From contig NZ_QRCC01000008.1 of assembly GCF_009833125.1 (NCBI RefSeq), positions 1 to 64,000 of the forward strand: a DNA stretch of 64,000 nucleotides, written 5' to 3'. This DNA is from Nitrosomonas sp. HPC101 (lineage in GTDB: Bacteria > Pseudomonadota > Gammaproteobacteria > Burkholderiales > Nitrosomonadaceae). A model generated the notes under the pieces. It made no database searches, was not told the DNA's origin, and saw nothing but the letters and a program-made list of their open reading frames with translations. Position 1 is the stretch's first letter. Every line of letters begins with the position of its first letter. This document shows, one piece after another, positions 35,320 to 46,516 of the stretch. The position numbers and the translations under genes are program-made.

Positions 35320-37023
35320 ATGAGTACTGAATTGACAGGTGCTGAAATCACAATACGCTGTCTGCAGGAGGAAGGGGTAAGTCATATTTTTGGTTATCCT
35401 GGTGGTGCCGTGTTGTTCCTGTACGATGAGCTGTTCAAACAAGATAAAATCAAGCATATTCTGGTTCGCCATGAGCAGGCTGCACTCCACGCAGCAGATG
35501 GCTATGCACGTTCCAGCAATAAAGTAGGTGTGGCTCTGGTTACATCCGGCCCAGGTGTTACGAATGCTGTAACAGGCATTGCTACCGCCTTCATGGATTC
35601 GATTCCGATGGTGATTATCAGTGGGCAGGTGCCAACGGCAGCCATTGGTCAGGATGCATTCCAGGAAGTGGACACGGTGGGGATTACGCGTCCGTGCGTC
35701 AAACATAATTTTCTGGTGAAAGATGTAGCAGAGCTGGCCACAACGATCAAGAAAGCTTTTTATATTGCATCCACGGGGCGCCCTGGGCCTGTTTTGGTAG
35801 ATATTCCCAAGGATGTCACGCAACAAAAGGCTGAGTTTAACTATCCTGCCAATATCTCACTGCGTTCTTATGCCCCGGTCGTTACAGGAGATGCTCAGCA
35901 GATTAAAAAAGCCATCCAGATGATTCTGGAAGCAAAACGTCCCATGGTCTATTTTGGGGGCGGTGTAATTCTGGATAACGCTTCAGCGGAATTAGCAGAA
36001 TTTGTGCGGATGCTGAATTTTCCGTGTACCGGTACACTCATGGGGTTGGGAGGCTATCCATCAACTGATCGGCAGTTTGTCGGAATGCTGGGTATGCATG
36101 GTACTTACGAGGCAAATATGGCTATGCAATACTGCGATGTGCTGATCGCAGTAGGCGCCCGTTTTGATGACCGGGTTATCGGAAATCCCAAGCATTTCTG
36201 TAATGAAGAAAGGAAAATTATCCATATTGATATTGACCCATCATCAATTTCCAAGCGTGTCAAAGTGGATGTTCCTATTGTGGGGGGCGTATCTGCGGTA
36301 TTAAAAGAGCTGAACACGCTGTTCAAGGCAAGCAGGGAAACAACAGATGCCAATGCCTTGTTTAAATGGTGGGAGCAGATTGAGTTGTGGCGTGCGCGTG
36401 ACTGTCTGAAATACGATCGGGCGACTCATATAATCAAACCCCAAATGGTAGTTGAAAAGCTGTGTGAAATAACCGACGGAGATGCTTTTGTTACATCTGA
36501 TGTTGGGCAACATCAAATGTGGGCAGCGCAGTTTTATAAATTTGACAAGCCGCGCCGCTGGATCAATTCAGGAGGTCTGGGTACGATGGGATTCGGCTTG
36601 CCTGCAGCAATGGGTGTGCAGATGGCTAACCCGGAAAGCAGGGTGGCTTGTATTACCGGAGAGGCGAGTATTCAGATGTGTATACAGGAGCTATCCACCT
36701 GCAAACAGTATCACCTGCCGATCAAGATTATCAATCTTAACAATCGCTACATGGGAATGGTGCGGCAATGGCAGGAATTTTTTCATGGCAATCGTTACGC
36801 TGAATCCTATGTGGATGCGTTACCCGATTTTGTTAAGTTGGCTGAGAGTTACGGGCATGTCGGCATGCGAATCGATAAACCGGAAGATATTGATGGTGCA
36901 CTGAGAGAAGCCTTCAAACTGGAAGAACAACTTGTATTTATAGATTTTATTACGGATCAAACCGAGAATGTTTTTCCTATGGTGCCCGGTGGCAAGGGTC
37001 TGTCCGAAATGATTCTGGTATAA
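35320..37023 (+). CDS. ilvB: Acetolactate synthase large subunit
   Basis: Catalytic ThDP enzyme starting valine, leucine and isoleucine synthesis. 567 residues, with N-terminal ThDP-binding domain (catalytic Glu in VRHEQAALHAADGYAR), central FAD domain (FDDRVIG) and C-terminal ThDP domain. The ThDP-Mg motif reads GEASIQM...NLNN, where E. coli has GDG; Glu in place of Asp is familiar from betaproteobacteria. The operon continues ilvB-ilvN-ilvC-psd-pssA with gaps of 4, 88, 3 and 28 bases. Confidence 0.97.
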   Translation: MSTELTGAEITIRCLQEEGVSHIFGYPGGAVLFLYDELFKQDKIKHILVRHEQAALHAADGYARSSNKVGVALVTSGPGVTNAVTGIATAFMDSIPMVIISGQVPTAAIGQDAFQEVDTVGITRPCVKHNFLVKDVAELATTIKKAFYIASTGRPGPVLVDIPKDVTQQKAEFNYPANISLRSYAPVVTGDAQQIKKAIQMILEAKRPMVYFGGGVILDNASAELAEFVRMLNFPCTGTLMGLGGYPSTDRQFVGMLGMHGTYEANMAMQYCDVLIAVGARFDDRVIGNPKHFCNEERKIIHIDIDPSSISKRVKVDVPIVGGVSAVLKELNTLFKASRETTDANALFKWWEQIELWRARDCLKYDRATHIIKPQMVVEKLCEITDGDAFVTSDVGQHQMWAAQFYKFDKPRRWINSGGLGTMGFGLPAAMGVQMANPESRVACITGEASIQMCIQELSTCKQYHLPIKIINLNNRYMGMVRQWQEFFHGNRYAESYVDALPDFVKLAESYGHVGMRIDKPEDIDGALREAFKLEEQLVFIDFITDQTENVFPMVPGGKGLSEMILV

Positions 37024-37027
37024 CAGC

Positions 37028-37519
37028 ATGCGACATATTATTTCTTTACTCATGGAAAATGAGGCGGGTGCTCTATCTCGAGTGGCCGGCTTGTTTTCTG
37101 CCCGTGGTTACAATATCGAATCCCTGTCTGTTGCACCTACCGAAGATCCGACACTGTCTCGTATGACGTTGGTCACGAATGGCCCTGAAGAAATCATTGA
37201 ACAGATTACCAAGCAGCTCAACAAGTTAATCGAGGTTGTCAAGTTAATTGATTTGAGTGATGAGGGTTATGTTGAGCGAGAGCTCATGCTGATAAAGATG
37301 AGGGCGGTGGATAAGGATCGCGAGGAGATGAAGCGGCTTGTCGATATTTTTCGAGGCAACATCATTGATGTTACAAATAAAATCTACACCATAGAGCTTA
37401 CGGGTACCAGATCAAAGTTGGATGGTTTTTTGCAGGCAGTAGATCGCAATCTGATTCTGGAGATAGCCAGGACGGGTGTGTCTGGTCTTGGCCGTGGAGA
37501 ACGGATTTTAAAGCTGTAA
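37028..37519 (+). CDS. ilvN: Acetolactate synthase regulatory subunit
   Basis: Small subunit conferring valine feedback inhibition. 163 residues: an N-terminal ACT domain (LLMENEAGALSRVAGLFSARGYNIESL) and a C-terminal ALS_ss domain with RELMLIKM. The length matches the IlvH type of E. coli. Starts four bases after ilvB. Confidence 0.97.
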   Translation: MRHIISLLMENEAGALSRVAGLFSARGYNIESLSVAPTEDPTLSRMTLVTNGPEEIIEQITKQLNKLIEVVKLIDLSDEGYVERELMLIKMRAVDKDREEMKRLVDIFRGNIIDVTNKIYTIELTGTRSKLDGFLQAVDRNLILEIARTGVSGLGRGERILKL

Positions 37520-37562
37520 ATTTTTACTGGAATCTGGCGGCGGATTCTGATTTCATCGATAG

Positions 37563-38624
<1,062 letters not shown>

Positions 38625-38627
38625 TAT

Positions 38628-39278
38628 ATGCCGACTTCTTACTATCCTCATCCGATCATTGCACGTGAAGGTTGGCCTTTTATCTCTGGAGCATTTGTCG
38701 TTGCGTTACTAGTGCAAATTTTTGCAGGCTGGCTATGGGCGCTGCCACTATGGCTGATTGCTCTGTTCGTTCTGCAGTTCTTCCGTGATCCGCCGCGGGT
38801 TATACCTGCTCTTGCTGGAGCAGTACTGGCCCCGGCGGATGGGCGAATCGTTGCAGTGGATAAAGTTCAGGATCCTTATCTTTCACGTGAAGCGCTGAAA
38901 ATCAGTGTTTTTATGAATGTTTTCAATGTACATTCAAATCGCAGTCCAGTAGATGGTGAAATACGCAATCAGTGGTATTTCCCCGGGAGCTTTCTAAATG
39001 CAAGCCTACCCAAGGCCTCTTTGGAAAATGAGCGCAATGCCTTGTGGATCAGAACTAAAGAGGGGCAGGATGTGACTTGTGTGCAGATCGCTGGCCTGAT
39101 TGCAAAACGGATTGTTTGCCATGTACACCCCGGGGAGCATCTTGCTCGTGGACAGCGTTTTGGTTTTATTCGCTTTGGTTCGCGTGTTGATGTTTATCTT
39201 CCATTAGGGACGAAAGTCCATGTCGGAATTGGCGATAAGGTTCAGGCTACCCAGACGGTATTGGCTGAGTTTCACTGA
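38628..39278 (+). CDS. psd: Phosphatidylserine decarboxylase, short PSD-A form
   Basis: Makes phosphatidylethanolamine. 216 residues of the short single-anchor type. An N-terminal hydrophobic stretch ([20 protein letters not shown]) anchors it in the membrane. The self-cleavage site that creates the pyruvoyl group is the G-S bond in [10 protein letters not shown] (about residue 183). The conserved [12 protein letters not shown] block is present. Sits between ilvC and pssA, the enzyme that makes its substrate. Confidence 0.95.
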   Translation: MPTSYYPHPIIAREGWPFISGAFVVALLVQIFAGWLWALPLWLIALFVLQFFRDPPRVIPALAGAVLAPADGRIVAVDKVQDPYLSREALKISVFMNVFNVHSNRSPVDGEIRNQWYFPGSFLNASLPKASLENERNALWIRTKEGQDVTCVQIAGLIAKRIVCHVHPGEHLARGQRFGFIRFGSRVDVYLPLGTKVHVGIGDKVQATQTVLAEFH

Positions 39279-39306
39279 TTATTTATGGCTGAATATATAT
39301 CTGTTT

Positions 39307-40086
39307 ATGCAGGAATCTGATTCAGAACAACTACCTGTTGCAAATGTCCGCTGGAGAAGGCGAGGTATTTATTTGTTGCCTAATCTTTTCACAACAGCGG
39401 CTTTGTTTGCCGGTTTTTATGCGATTGTGCAAGCGATGAATGGCCATTATGAGCATGCTGCCGTGGCTATATTCGTGGCCATGGTATTTGATGGATTGGA
39501 TGGCCGGGTGGCACGCCTGACGCATACGCAAAGTGAATTTGGTGCAGAATACGATAGTTTATCGGATATGGTTTCATTTGGCGCTGCCCCTGCACTGATC
39601 GTGTACGAATGGGCTTTGAAGGACATGGGAAAATTGGGCTGGATTGCTGCCTTTATCTATTGTGCTTGTGCAGCGCTGCGTCTTGCTCGTTTCAATGTAT
39701 CAATCGAAGTTGTAGACAAGAAATTTTTTCAGGGTCTGCCAAGCCCGGCCGCTGCCGCATTGATTGCGGGTATGATGTGGGTCGCACTGGGGTTTCAGAT
39801 TGCCGCAGATGATATTAGATGGTTAGCCTGGGCCATGACTCTGTTTGCAGGATTGAGCATGGTAACGAATATTCCCTACTACAGTGGCAAGGAAATCAAT
39901 CTGCATAGAAAAGTCTCATTTTTCGTGGTAGTGTTGCTGCTCTTGTTTTTCTTCGTCTTGATTCCAAGTCATCCACCTCTCGTGCTGTTTGGATTGTTTC
40001 TGACTTACGCATTATCCGGATATGCCATGAAAATCTGGCGATTATGCAAAAACAGAAAACGTGGTGAATTACGTAAGGATATTTGA
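39307..40086 (+). CDS. pssA: CDP-diacylglycerol--serine O-phosphatidyltransferase
   Basis: Integral membrane enzyme producing phosphatidylserine, the substrate of Psd. 259 residues from ATG 39307; upstream in-frame starts overlap psd and add unrelated residues. The CDP-alcohol phosphotransferase signature DGLDGRVARL...GAEYDSLSD is complete near residues 60-85. About seven to eight hydrophobic segments. Last gene of the ilvBNC-psd-pssA run; in several betaproteobacteria leuA follows here, but in this genome leuA is 7 kb away on the opposite strand. Confidence 0.95.
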   Translation: MQESDSEQLPVANVRWRRRGIYLLPNLFTTAALFAGFYAIVQAMNGHYEHAAVAIFVAMVFDGLDGRVARLTHTQSEFGAEYDSLSDMVSFGAAPALIVYEWALKDMGKLGWIAAFIYCACAALRLARFNVSIEVVDKKFFQGLPSPAAAALIAGMMWVALGFQIAADDIRWLAWAMTLFAGLSMVTNIPYYSGKEINLHRKVSFFVVVLLLLFFFVLIPSHPPLVLFGLFLTYALSGYAMKIWRLCKNRKRGELRKDI

Positions 40087-40182
40087 GTCTATTGCCAGGC
40101 GCTATTTTCAGATTCATCAGGAATGGGAAGAGGTACACTTGCAGCGTAGAGGATATATTTGCCAGACAGAGCGAAACGAGAA

Positions 40183-40728
40183 TTAAAGCTTCACCGGTTT
40201 TTTGGAGAGTTTGCGTTGCAAGGTTCTGCGATGCATGTTGAGTGCCTTAGCTGTAACAGAGATATTATTGTCATTTTCCATTAGTATACGGTGTATATAT
40301 TCCCATTCCAGCCGCTCGACTGAAAGTGGGTGAGGGCTGATGGGCGTATCGACATTCCCGCTGGTGCGCTCGAACGCTACCATGATATCGTCCGCGTCCA
40401 CTGGTTTTGCCAGATAGTGAGTAGCTCCCAATTTGATGGCTTCAACTGCAGTTGCAATACTGGCATAACCGGTTAGTACGATGACGCGGGTTCCAGGATC
40501 CAGCTCCCTGATTTTCTCGACAAGTGATAAGCCGGATTCGTCACTCAGCTTGAGATCAATGATCGCATACTCCGGCATCAGCAACTCTGCTTGCTCGATT
40601 GCAGTTTGAATGGTATGTGTACAGGTGGTGTCAAACCCGCGTTTTGTCATTGCCTTGGCCAGCACGTCACAGAAAACTTCATCATCATCTACGATCAACA
40701 GGCTAGGGCGATCCATGGAATCATTCAT
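40183..40728 (-). CDS. regA: RegA/PrrA/ActR-type redox response regulator
   Basis: 181-residue DNA-binding regulator of global redox control. Receiver domain with acidic pocket VDDDE, phospho-acceptor Asp in AIIDLKLSDE, switch Thr in VLTGYAS and Lys in AKPVDADD; then a short linker and a Fis-type helix-turn-helix (ISVTAKALNMHRRTLQRKL) strongly conserved among RegA proteins. ATG at 40728 follows AAGGAGATTCCCC; it overlaps the end of regB by four bases, so the pair is translationally coupled. Confidence 0.93.
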   Translation of the reverse strand: MNDSMDRPSLLIVDDDEVFCDVLAKAMTKRGFDTTCTHTIQTAIEQAELLMPEYAIIDLKLSDESGLSLVEKIRELDPGTRVIVLTGYASIATAVEAIKLGATHYLAKPVDADDIMVAFERTSGNVDTPISPHPLSVERLEWEYIHRILMENDNNISVTAKALNMHRRTLQRKLSKKPVKL

Positions 40729-42038
40729 GGGGAATCTCCTTTTAGTGAAGTGCTGGTTGTTCTGTATGAAATCGGAATCGTGACATAGGTACACGCACCT
40801 CCTTCCGGCCGGTTAAATAAACGTATATTCCCACCAAAACGTTCAATGTTGGTGTTAGCAAGAAATAACCCGATACCAAAGCCTTGCCCTGGTCCCTTGC
40901 TGGTAAAGAATGGCTCGCCCGCATGTTCGACAGCTTCCGTATTTAACCCGGTACCATCATCAAGTATTTCGAGGTGTAGCAGCTTTCCATCCCAACGGCT
41001 GGTAATGGTTACCAGTTTGGTTGAGGCATCCGCTGCATTATTCAACAGATTCAGGATGGATTGGCTCAGCAGGCGGGTATTCATGATAATCGGTACGGGT
41101 TGTGTGCCTTCACATTGATGGATGAACTTAATTGAGGGGCGAATCAATTGCCACTTATCAATTATTTGTTGCAGAAAAAGATTGACAGGCTGCCCATTAC
41201 CTTCTTCTACTCTGGTTTGTCCGGCATCTGCCAGCAGATGAGTCAATGTTTGTTTACAGTGAGAAATCTGGTCGCGCAGGATACGAATACTATTCTGGAA
41301 TTCAGTGTTTTCAGGGGATTCCTGCTGCAATTCACCCGTAATAATAGCCATGGTTGATAAAGGGGTGCTTAGCTCATGTGCAGCTCCGGCCGCAAGAGTA
41401 CCGAGCGCAATAATTTGTTCATTTTGCAGCGCTCGCTCACGTGATCTGGACAATTCCTTGTCACGGTCGCGAATGGAGGCATTCATTCTGACAACAAATG
41501 AGGTAATAAGTAAGGTACTCAGCACAAATGTCAGCCACATTCCAGAAACATGGAGGTTGAATTCAAACATGTGCCGACTGTGGTCATCGAGGTGATCATG
41601 CGGAAAAGGGATATATTTAAATAACAGGAAGGTATAGCAGGAAATAGTGATCACTGCCATGCTCCAGGTGTAGTGCCATGGTAGTACAGTCGCTGCGATA
41701 GTAAGTGGAAGCAGATAGAGCGAGACGAAGGGATTGGTTGATCCGCCACTGAAATATAGCAGGGCAGTCAATCCGGCAACATCGATTAACAGCTGGGTAA
41801 AAAATTCGGGATAAGTTACCGGCCAGGGATAGCGCAGACGAACCCAAGTGAAGAAATTCAGAATGGCAAGTATGGAGATGGTCAGCATAATGGCTATCCA
41901 TGGCAGTTCCAGCTTGATAAGGGCATAAACAGCCCAGAAAAGAATGATCTGGAAAGCGATAGCAATGGATCTGAGCTGAAACAGACGCTGCAGATTTTTG
42001 CCGGAAGGTGACTGGTTCAGAATGCTGAAAATACCCAT
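40725..42038 (-). CDS. regB: RegB/PrrB-type redox sensor histidine kinase
   Basis: Membrane sensor kinase partnering RegA. 437 residues with about six N-terminal membrane helices. The ubiquinone-interacting motif of RegB, GG-x-TNPF, is present (FSGGSTNPF, about residue 99). The phosphorylated His lies in AGAAHELSTPLS (about residue 219). A Cys follows near residue 259 in DQISHCKQT, corresponding to the redox-active Cys of Rhodobacter RegB. ATP-binding N, G1 and G2 boxes (NLLNNAADAS, DDGTGL, GQGFGIGLFL) are intact. It therefore has both known redox inputs, quinone and thiol. Located beside ubiquinone-pool and cytochrome genes. Confidence 0.94.
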   Translation of the reverse strand: MGIFSILNQSPSGKNLQRLFQLRSIAIAFQIILFWAVYALIKLELPWIAIMLTISILAILNFFTWVRLRYPWPVTYPEFFTQLLIDVAGLTALLYFSGGSTNPFVSLYLLPLTIAATVLPWHYTWSMAVITISCYTFLLFKYIPFPHDHLDDHSRHMFEFNLHVSGMWLTFVLSTLLITSFVVRMNASIRDRDKELSRSRERALQNEQIIALGTLAAGAAHELSTPLSTMAIITGELQQESPENTEFQNSIRILRDQISHCKQTLTHLLADAGQTRVEEGNGQPVNLFLQQIIDKWQLIRPSIKFIHQCEGTQPVPIIMNTRLLSQSILNLLNNAADASTKLVTITSRWDGKLLHLEILDDGTGLNTEAVEHAGEPFFTSKGPGQGFGIGLFLANTNIERFGGNIRLFNRPEGGACTYVTIPISYRTTSTSLKGDSP

Positions 42039-42157
42039 GGCCTGCGTTGGTTTGCTCTGTTTAATCTGCTATTTTACTACTATACAGTCAGGTGATCTGA
42101 TCAGAGATTTCTTAAGTGTCAGATTGCTGGCTCCATGTGTGTAGATCAGGAGTGGAT

Positions 42158-42253
42158 ATGTACTATCTGCAGTTAGACTTGATTGATATTGCCCAACCAA
42201 CTCTTTTTAATGGAGGTGGTCAGGCATTTCAGAAAGTTCCGAGTATAGTTTAG
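42158..42253 (+). CDS. Candidate 31-residue small ORF
   Basis: ATG at 42158 is preceded at five bases by AGGAG; the frame ends in TAG at 42251-42253. The product is acidic to neutral and not recognised. It lies convergent to the peroxidase gene in a gap of about 215 bases. Support is only the ribosome-binding site. Confidence 0.2.
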   Translation: MYYLQLDLIDIAQPTLFNGGGQAFQKVPSIV

Positions 42254-42255
42254 TA

Positions 42256-43260
42256 CTAATTAAATGGCTGAGGGCGCGGCGTATCGTTATTGGAAGGTGG
42301 CAGAATTGGTAACTTGAAGTCGGGCTGATCACCGGTCAATGTTTTCAGGAAAGCGACAATCTTGGAAATTTCATCCTTGTTAAATTCGCGATTCAGCTGA
42401 ATTCTACCCATGGTCTCCACTGCTTGCTCCAACGTTGCGGCTTCTCCATCATGAAAATAGGGGTAGGTTAGCTCAATATTTCTCAAGATGGGTACTTTGA
42501 ATAAATTACGATCGGCTTCATTGCCGGTTACATCCATCCGCCCCGTAGCTGGATTTTTGGTTTCATAGGGTTTAAAGACGCCCATTTTTTGGTAAGAATT
42601 TCCACCGACAGCTGGTCCGTTATGACATTGCACGCAGCCGCTGCCCTTGAACAAGTTGTAGCCTTCCAGCTCATCCTGGTTCAGTGCGTTTTTATCGCCT
42701 TCCAGCCATTGATCGAATTTTGAACCCGGTGTAACCAGCGTTTCTTCAAACTGGGCGATTGCGGTTGTGATGCGATCGATCGTCACTTCGTCGGAGCCAA
42801 AGGCTTTCTTGAACCATTCACGATATTGGGGCATGGAAGCGATCACTTTTTCTGCCATTTCATGGGTGGAGGCCATTTCCTTCGGATTGGCAATCGGGCC
42901 GGCAGCCTGCTCCTTCAGATCCTTGGCTCTGCCATCCCAGAATTGTGCCAGATTCATACTGGAATTCAGCACGGTTGGGGCATTGATCGGGCCTTGCTGC
43001 CATTTGTGCCCGATTGAGGTGCTGATATTGTCTGTTCCACCCATGCTCAGGTTATGGCAAGAATTGCAGGAAATGAATCCTGATTTGGAAAGTCTGGGGT
43101 CAAAAAACAGCATTTTCCCAAGCTCTGCCATATCCGCATTCTCCGGAATCACCGCTTTAATCGGCTGTATTGGTTCGTTGGCAGCCATTGCACCGGCAGA
43201 CGCGAACATCGCCCCCAGACTTAATGACAGCAGCGAAACAGTCAATGTACGCTTGATCAT
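42256..43260 (-). CDS. Periplasmic di-heme cytochrome c peroxidase
   Basis: Reduces hydrogen peroxide with electrons from cytochrome c. 334 residues with a cleavable signal peptide (…ASAGAMAA, about 26 residues). Two c-type heme sites: CNSCH (about residue 66, peroxidatic) and CVQCH (about residue 208, electron-transferring). The overall pattern matches the bacterial CcpA/MauG-like family, and the sequence style resembles the Nitrosomonas europaea enzyme, which is known to be active in the fully oxidised state without reductive activation. Its own transcription unit: rppH is 103 bases upstream. Confidence 0.95.
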   Translation of the reverse strand: MIKRTLTVSLLSLSLGAMFASAGAMAANEPIQPIKAVIPENADMAELGKMLFFDPRLSKSGFISCNSCHNLSMGGTDNISTSIGHKWQQGPINAPTVLNSSMNLAQFWDGRAKDLKEQAAGPIANPKEMASTHEMAEKVIASMPQYREWFKKAFGSDEVTIDRITTAIAQFEETLVTPGSKFDQWLEGDKNALNQDELEGYNLFKGSGCVQCHNGPAVGGNSYQKMGVFKPYETKNPATGRMDVTGNEADRNLFKVPILRNIELTYPYFHDGEAATLEQAVETMGRIQLNREFNKDEISKIVAFLKTLTGDQPDFKLPILPPSNNDTPRPQPFN

Positions 43261-43363
43261 TGCACTCTCCTTGTGATTTGATAATTGTAACGGCTGACAT
43301 GGCGCAGCCGCTTACGCCTTGAATTCTTCAGTCCGACAATAGTACCCCAGACAAAAATCAGAA

Positions 43364-43918
43364 TCAGCCTTGTCTGGTATCAGAAGATTTTGCTCCGTTT
43401 TTTTTAACCGGTTCCCGGTAAGCCTGATCATTACCCAGGCCGGTTTCATGATCCAGTAGTCGCGAAAGTTCTGTGAGTGCCTGTCGATAAACCTGCCGCT
43501 TGAATTCAACCACGGATTCCAGCTCGACCCAATACTGATTCCAGCACCAAGCATCGAATTCAGGGTGTGCACAGGTTTCAAGCGATACATCACTGTCTCT
43601 TCCCAGCAGGCGCAGCAGAAACCAGATCTGTTTCTGCCCACGGTAGTTTTTGCGCCAGCTGCGACGTGTCCAGCAGGTGGGTACGTCATAGCGCAGCCAC
43701 TCCCTCGTCCGTCCCAGAATTTCCACGTGCACAGACTGCAGACCTGTTTCTTCCGCTAATTCCCGGTACATTGCTTCGGTAGGTGTTTCTCCTGACTTTA
43801 TACCACCCTGCGGAAACTGCCATGAATCTTGCCGTGCACGCTTTCCCCAGAAAACCTGGTTTTGTGAATTCAGGAGAATAATACCGACATTTGCTCTATA
43901 TCCATTACGGTCTATCAT
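43364..43918 (-). CDS. rppH: RppH, RNA 5'-pyrophosphohydrolase
   Basis: Nudix hydrolase that removes pyrophosphate from mRNA 5' ends and triggers decay. 184 residues (E. coli 176). The N-terminus [15 protein letters not shown] and the [12 protein letters not shown] segment are typical; the Nudix box [20 protein letters not shown] is complete, with the catalytic Glu residues. The last 15-20 residues are polar and probably disordered. Divergent from proS, the usual betaproteobacterial neighbour. Confidence 0.94.
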   Translation of the reverse strand: MIDRNGYRANVGIILLNSQNQVFWGKRARQDSWQFPQGGIKSGETPTEAMYRELAEETGLQSVHVEILGRTREWLRYDVPTCWTRRSWRKNYRGQKQIWFLLRLLGRDSDVSLETCAHPEFDAWCWNQYWVELESVVEFKRQVYRQALTELSRLLDHETGLGNDQAYREPVKKNGAKSSDTRQG

Positions 43919-44159
43919 CCGATTCGCTCATCAATTTAACTTAATCTGCATTGAAATGCCGATAATTCTTCCATATTTTGATCATAATTTGTAGTTGTAG
44001 AACCTATTAGCACCACAAATTACTGCAAATTTTATAGTTAACTTATTTTGACTCCCGGAGTAGCAGTCAATTCCCATCGGAATACGCTGAAGCATGCTGA
44101 GCTACGACGATTTCAAGGTAAAATTGCCCAATTACCTACAATGATAATGGAATCCTGTC

Positions 44160-45866
44160 ATGCGCGTTTCTCAATTCTTTCTTGCGACACTTAAAGAGGC
44201 TCCCGCTGAAGCCGAATTAATCAGCCACCGGCTGATGCTGCGAGCCGGTCTGATCAAGCGTTTAGGCAGTGGATTGTATACCTGGATGCCGTTGGGTCTG
44301 AGAATTCTACACAAGATCGAGCATATCATCCGCGAGGAAATGAATAGCAGTGGCGCCCTGGAGCTTCTGATGCCCGCCATTCATCCGGCTGAACTCTGGC
44401 AGGAGACAGGTCGGTGGGATGTATTCGGCCCACAAATGTTGAAAATCCAGGACCGGCACAAACACGACTTCTGCTTCGGTCCGACACATGAAGAAGTCAT
44501 CGTTGATATTGCGCGCCGTGAAATCAAAAGTTACCGGCAGCTGCCCATTAATTTTTACCAGATTCAGACCAAGTTTCGTGATGAAATCCGTCCGCGATTT
44601 GGTGTGATGCGCGCGCGCGAATTCATCATGAAGGATGCTTATTCTTTTCATGCCGATGTGAATAGCTTAGAGCAGACCTACCACCTCATGCAGGAAACGT
44701 ACAGCAGGATTTTTACCCGGATCGGCCTGAAGTTCCGTGCAGTTGCTGCTGATACCGGCGCGATAGGCGGCAGTGGATCGCATGAATTTCATGTTCTGGC
44801 TGACTCCGGTGAAGATGCCATCGCCTTTTGTCCTGATTCTGACTATGCCGCCAATATTGAACTTGCCGAGGCTGTATCTTATGGTATTCCACGCAGGGAG
44901 CCGGCAGGGACTATGGAGAAAATCGCTACTCCTGATCGAAAATCCTGTCAGGATGTGGCCGATTTTCTGAGGATTCCGGTTGAGCAGACACTCAAGACGT
45001 TGGCTGTCACCGCGGGAGGCAAGTTTTACTTACTATTGCTGCGAGGCGATCATCAACTCAACGAAACCAAGGTTAGAAAAATTCCGTTTCTGGATGATTT
45101 CGAGTTTGCTGAAGAAGGCAGGATTATTGCCGAAACAGGTTGTCCGCCGGGGTATCTCGGGCCGGTTGGTGTAAAAGCAGAAATTATCGCTGACCGAGCT
45201 GTTCTGGAAATGAGCGATTTCACCTGCGGTGCAAACGAAGAAGGCTTTCACCTGAGCCATGTTAATTTCGGGCGAAATCTGCCGCTGCCGGACCAGGTAT
45301 TCGATATCCGTAACGTAGTGGCAGGTGATCCTTCACCCGATGGCAAAGGGACGCTCGAAATCTGCCGAGGTATCGAAGTCGGCCATGTTTTTCAGTTGCG
45401 CACCAAATATTCGGAAAAAATGAAAGCCACCTATCTGGATGAATCAGGACAAACTCGAATACTGGAAATGGGCTGTTATGGTATTGGTGTTTCACGTATT
45501 GTCGCTGCGGCTATTGAGCAAAACTATGATGAACGAGGCATCATATTTCCACAGATGATCGCCCCGTTCCAGCTGTCGATCATCCCAGTCAGTTATCATA
45601 AAAGCCAGCAAGTCCGGACTGAAGCCGAAAGACTCTATCAGGCCTGTTGTGCAGCTGGCATCGAGGTATTACTGGATGATCGCGAGGAAAGACCTGGAGT
45701 CATGTTTGCAGATCAGGAACTGATTGGAATTCCGCATCGTATTGTGGTCAGTGAGCGCAATCTACGGGAAGGCATGGTGGAATATCAGAGCAGACTGGAC
45801 GAAAAATCTCAAATGTTCTCGTTGTCGGAGGTAGCTTCCATCATCAGCAAAATATGTGGCGACTGA
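44160..45866 (+). CDS. proS: Prolyl-tRNA synthetase, bacterial type
   Basis: Class II aminoacyl-tRNA synthetase of 568 residues (E. coli 572). Motif 2 region [17 protein letters not shown], the PTHEE loop (FGPTHEEV), an inserted YbaK-like editing domain (about residues 225-390) and the C-terminal anticodon-binding domain are all present. Its end overlaps the next gene by 13 bases. Divergent from rppH. Confidence 0.97.
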   Translation: MRVSQFFLATLKEAPAEAELISHRLMLRAGLIKRLGSGLYTWMPLGLRILHKIEHIIREEMNSSGALELLMPAIHPAELWQETGRWDVFGPQMLKIQDRHKHDFCFGPTHEEVIVDIARREIKSYRQLPINFYQIQTKFRDEIRPRFGVMRAREFIMKDAYSFHADVNSLEQTYHLMQETYSRIFTRIGLKFRAVAADTGAIGGSGSHEFHVLADSGEDAIAFCPDSDYAANIELAEAVSYGIPRREPAGTMEKIATPDRKSCQDVADFLRIPVEQTLKTLAVTAGGKFYLLLLRGDHQLNETKVRKIPFLDDFEFAEEGRIIAETGCPPGYLGPVGVKAEIIADRAVLEMSDFTCGANEEGFHLSHVNFGRNLPLPDQVFDIRNVVAGDPSPDGKGTLEICRGIEVGHVFQLRTKYSEKMKATYLDESGQTRILEMGCYGIGVSRIVAAAIEQNYDERGIIFPQMIAPFQLSIIPVSYHKSQQVRTEAERLYQACCAAGIEVLLDDREERPGVMFADQELIGIPHRIVVSERNLREGMVEYQSRLDEKSQMFSLSEVASIISKICGD

Positions 45867-46450
45867 TATATTTCCTGTTATTTTTGATGCCCGGTGCAGT
45901 GATAGCCGGGATGCAGATGTATGAGCCCTTGTCGGCCAGTACTCTCACCGTGTTACATCGCACCGTCAGTGATCAGGCAGTGACGGTGCTTGTTACTCCC
46001 ACGGGACCTGAAGCAAAAGACTGGCTGGACAGTATGACAAAACGCTTGGAAAAACGGATACCTGATATTGGAGAACGCAGGGCATTCCTGATCACCGTTC
46101 ATTATGAAGCCACCCGTGCTGGACTCGATCCTGAACTGGTACTCAGCATTATCCAGATCGAGAGTAATTTCAGAAAATACGCGATCTCTTCTGCCGGCGC
46201 GCGCGGATACATGCAGGTCATGCCGTTTTGGGTGGATACAATTGGCGATCCGGAGCATAATCTGTTTCATCTGCGTGTCAATCTGCGTTACGGTTGCACT
46301 ATCCTTCGCCACTATCTTGATCTGGAACGAGGAGATTATTTCAGAGCTTTGGGAAGATATAACGGCAGCGTGGGCAAAGCTGACTATCCTGATCTGGTAT
46401 TGAATGCTTGGCGCCGCTACTGGACGTACTCCACTGCTTTGCAGCAATAG
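45854..46450 (+). CDS. Lytic transglycosylase, SLT domain
   Basis: 198-residue exported murein transglycosylase. A short signal peptide ([16 protein letters not shown]) is followed by an SLT domain (about residues 80-190). The catalytic Glu lies in IIQIESNF and the family block [11 protein letters not shown] follows; NGSVG and the final YWTY part complete it. Its start lies inside the end of proS (13-base overlap), so it is probably translated from the same mRNA, as in other betaproteobacteria. Confidence 0.9.
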   Translation: MWRLIYFLLFLMPGAVIAGMQMYEPLSASTLTVLHRTVSDQAVTVLVTPTGPEAKDWLDSMTKRLEKRIPDIGERRAFLITVHYEATRAGLDPELVLSIIQIESNFRKYAISSAGARGYMQVMPFWVDTIGDPEHNLFHLRVNLRYGCTILRHYLDLERGDYFRALGRYNGSVGKADYPDLVLNAWRRYWTYSTALQQ

Positions 46451-46458
46451 CTAGCCTG

Positions 46459-46516
46459 TGCGGATGGAATACAAGACGAGTAAGGCATACTTCACAACGG
46501 GTGCAGCCCGTCCGCA
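46459..46516. repeat. Nested hairpins between convergent genes
   Basis: TGCGGA (46459-46464) pairs with TCCGCA (46511-46516), enclosing the hairpin ACGGG-TGCAG-CCCGT (46497-46511). A further hairpin (GTACCC/GGGTTAC) lies just to the right. There is no long T run. Located between two convergent genes, so it may end transcription from one or both sides. Confidence 0.4.
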
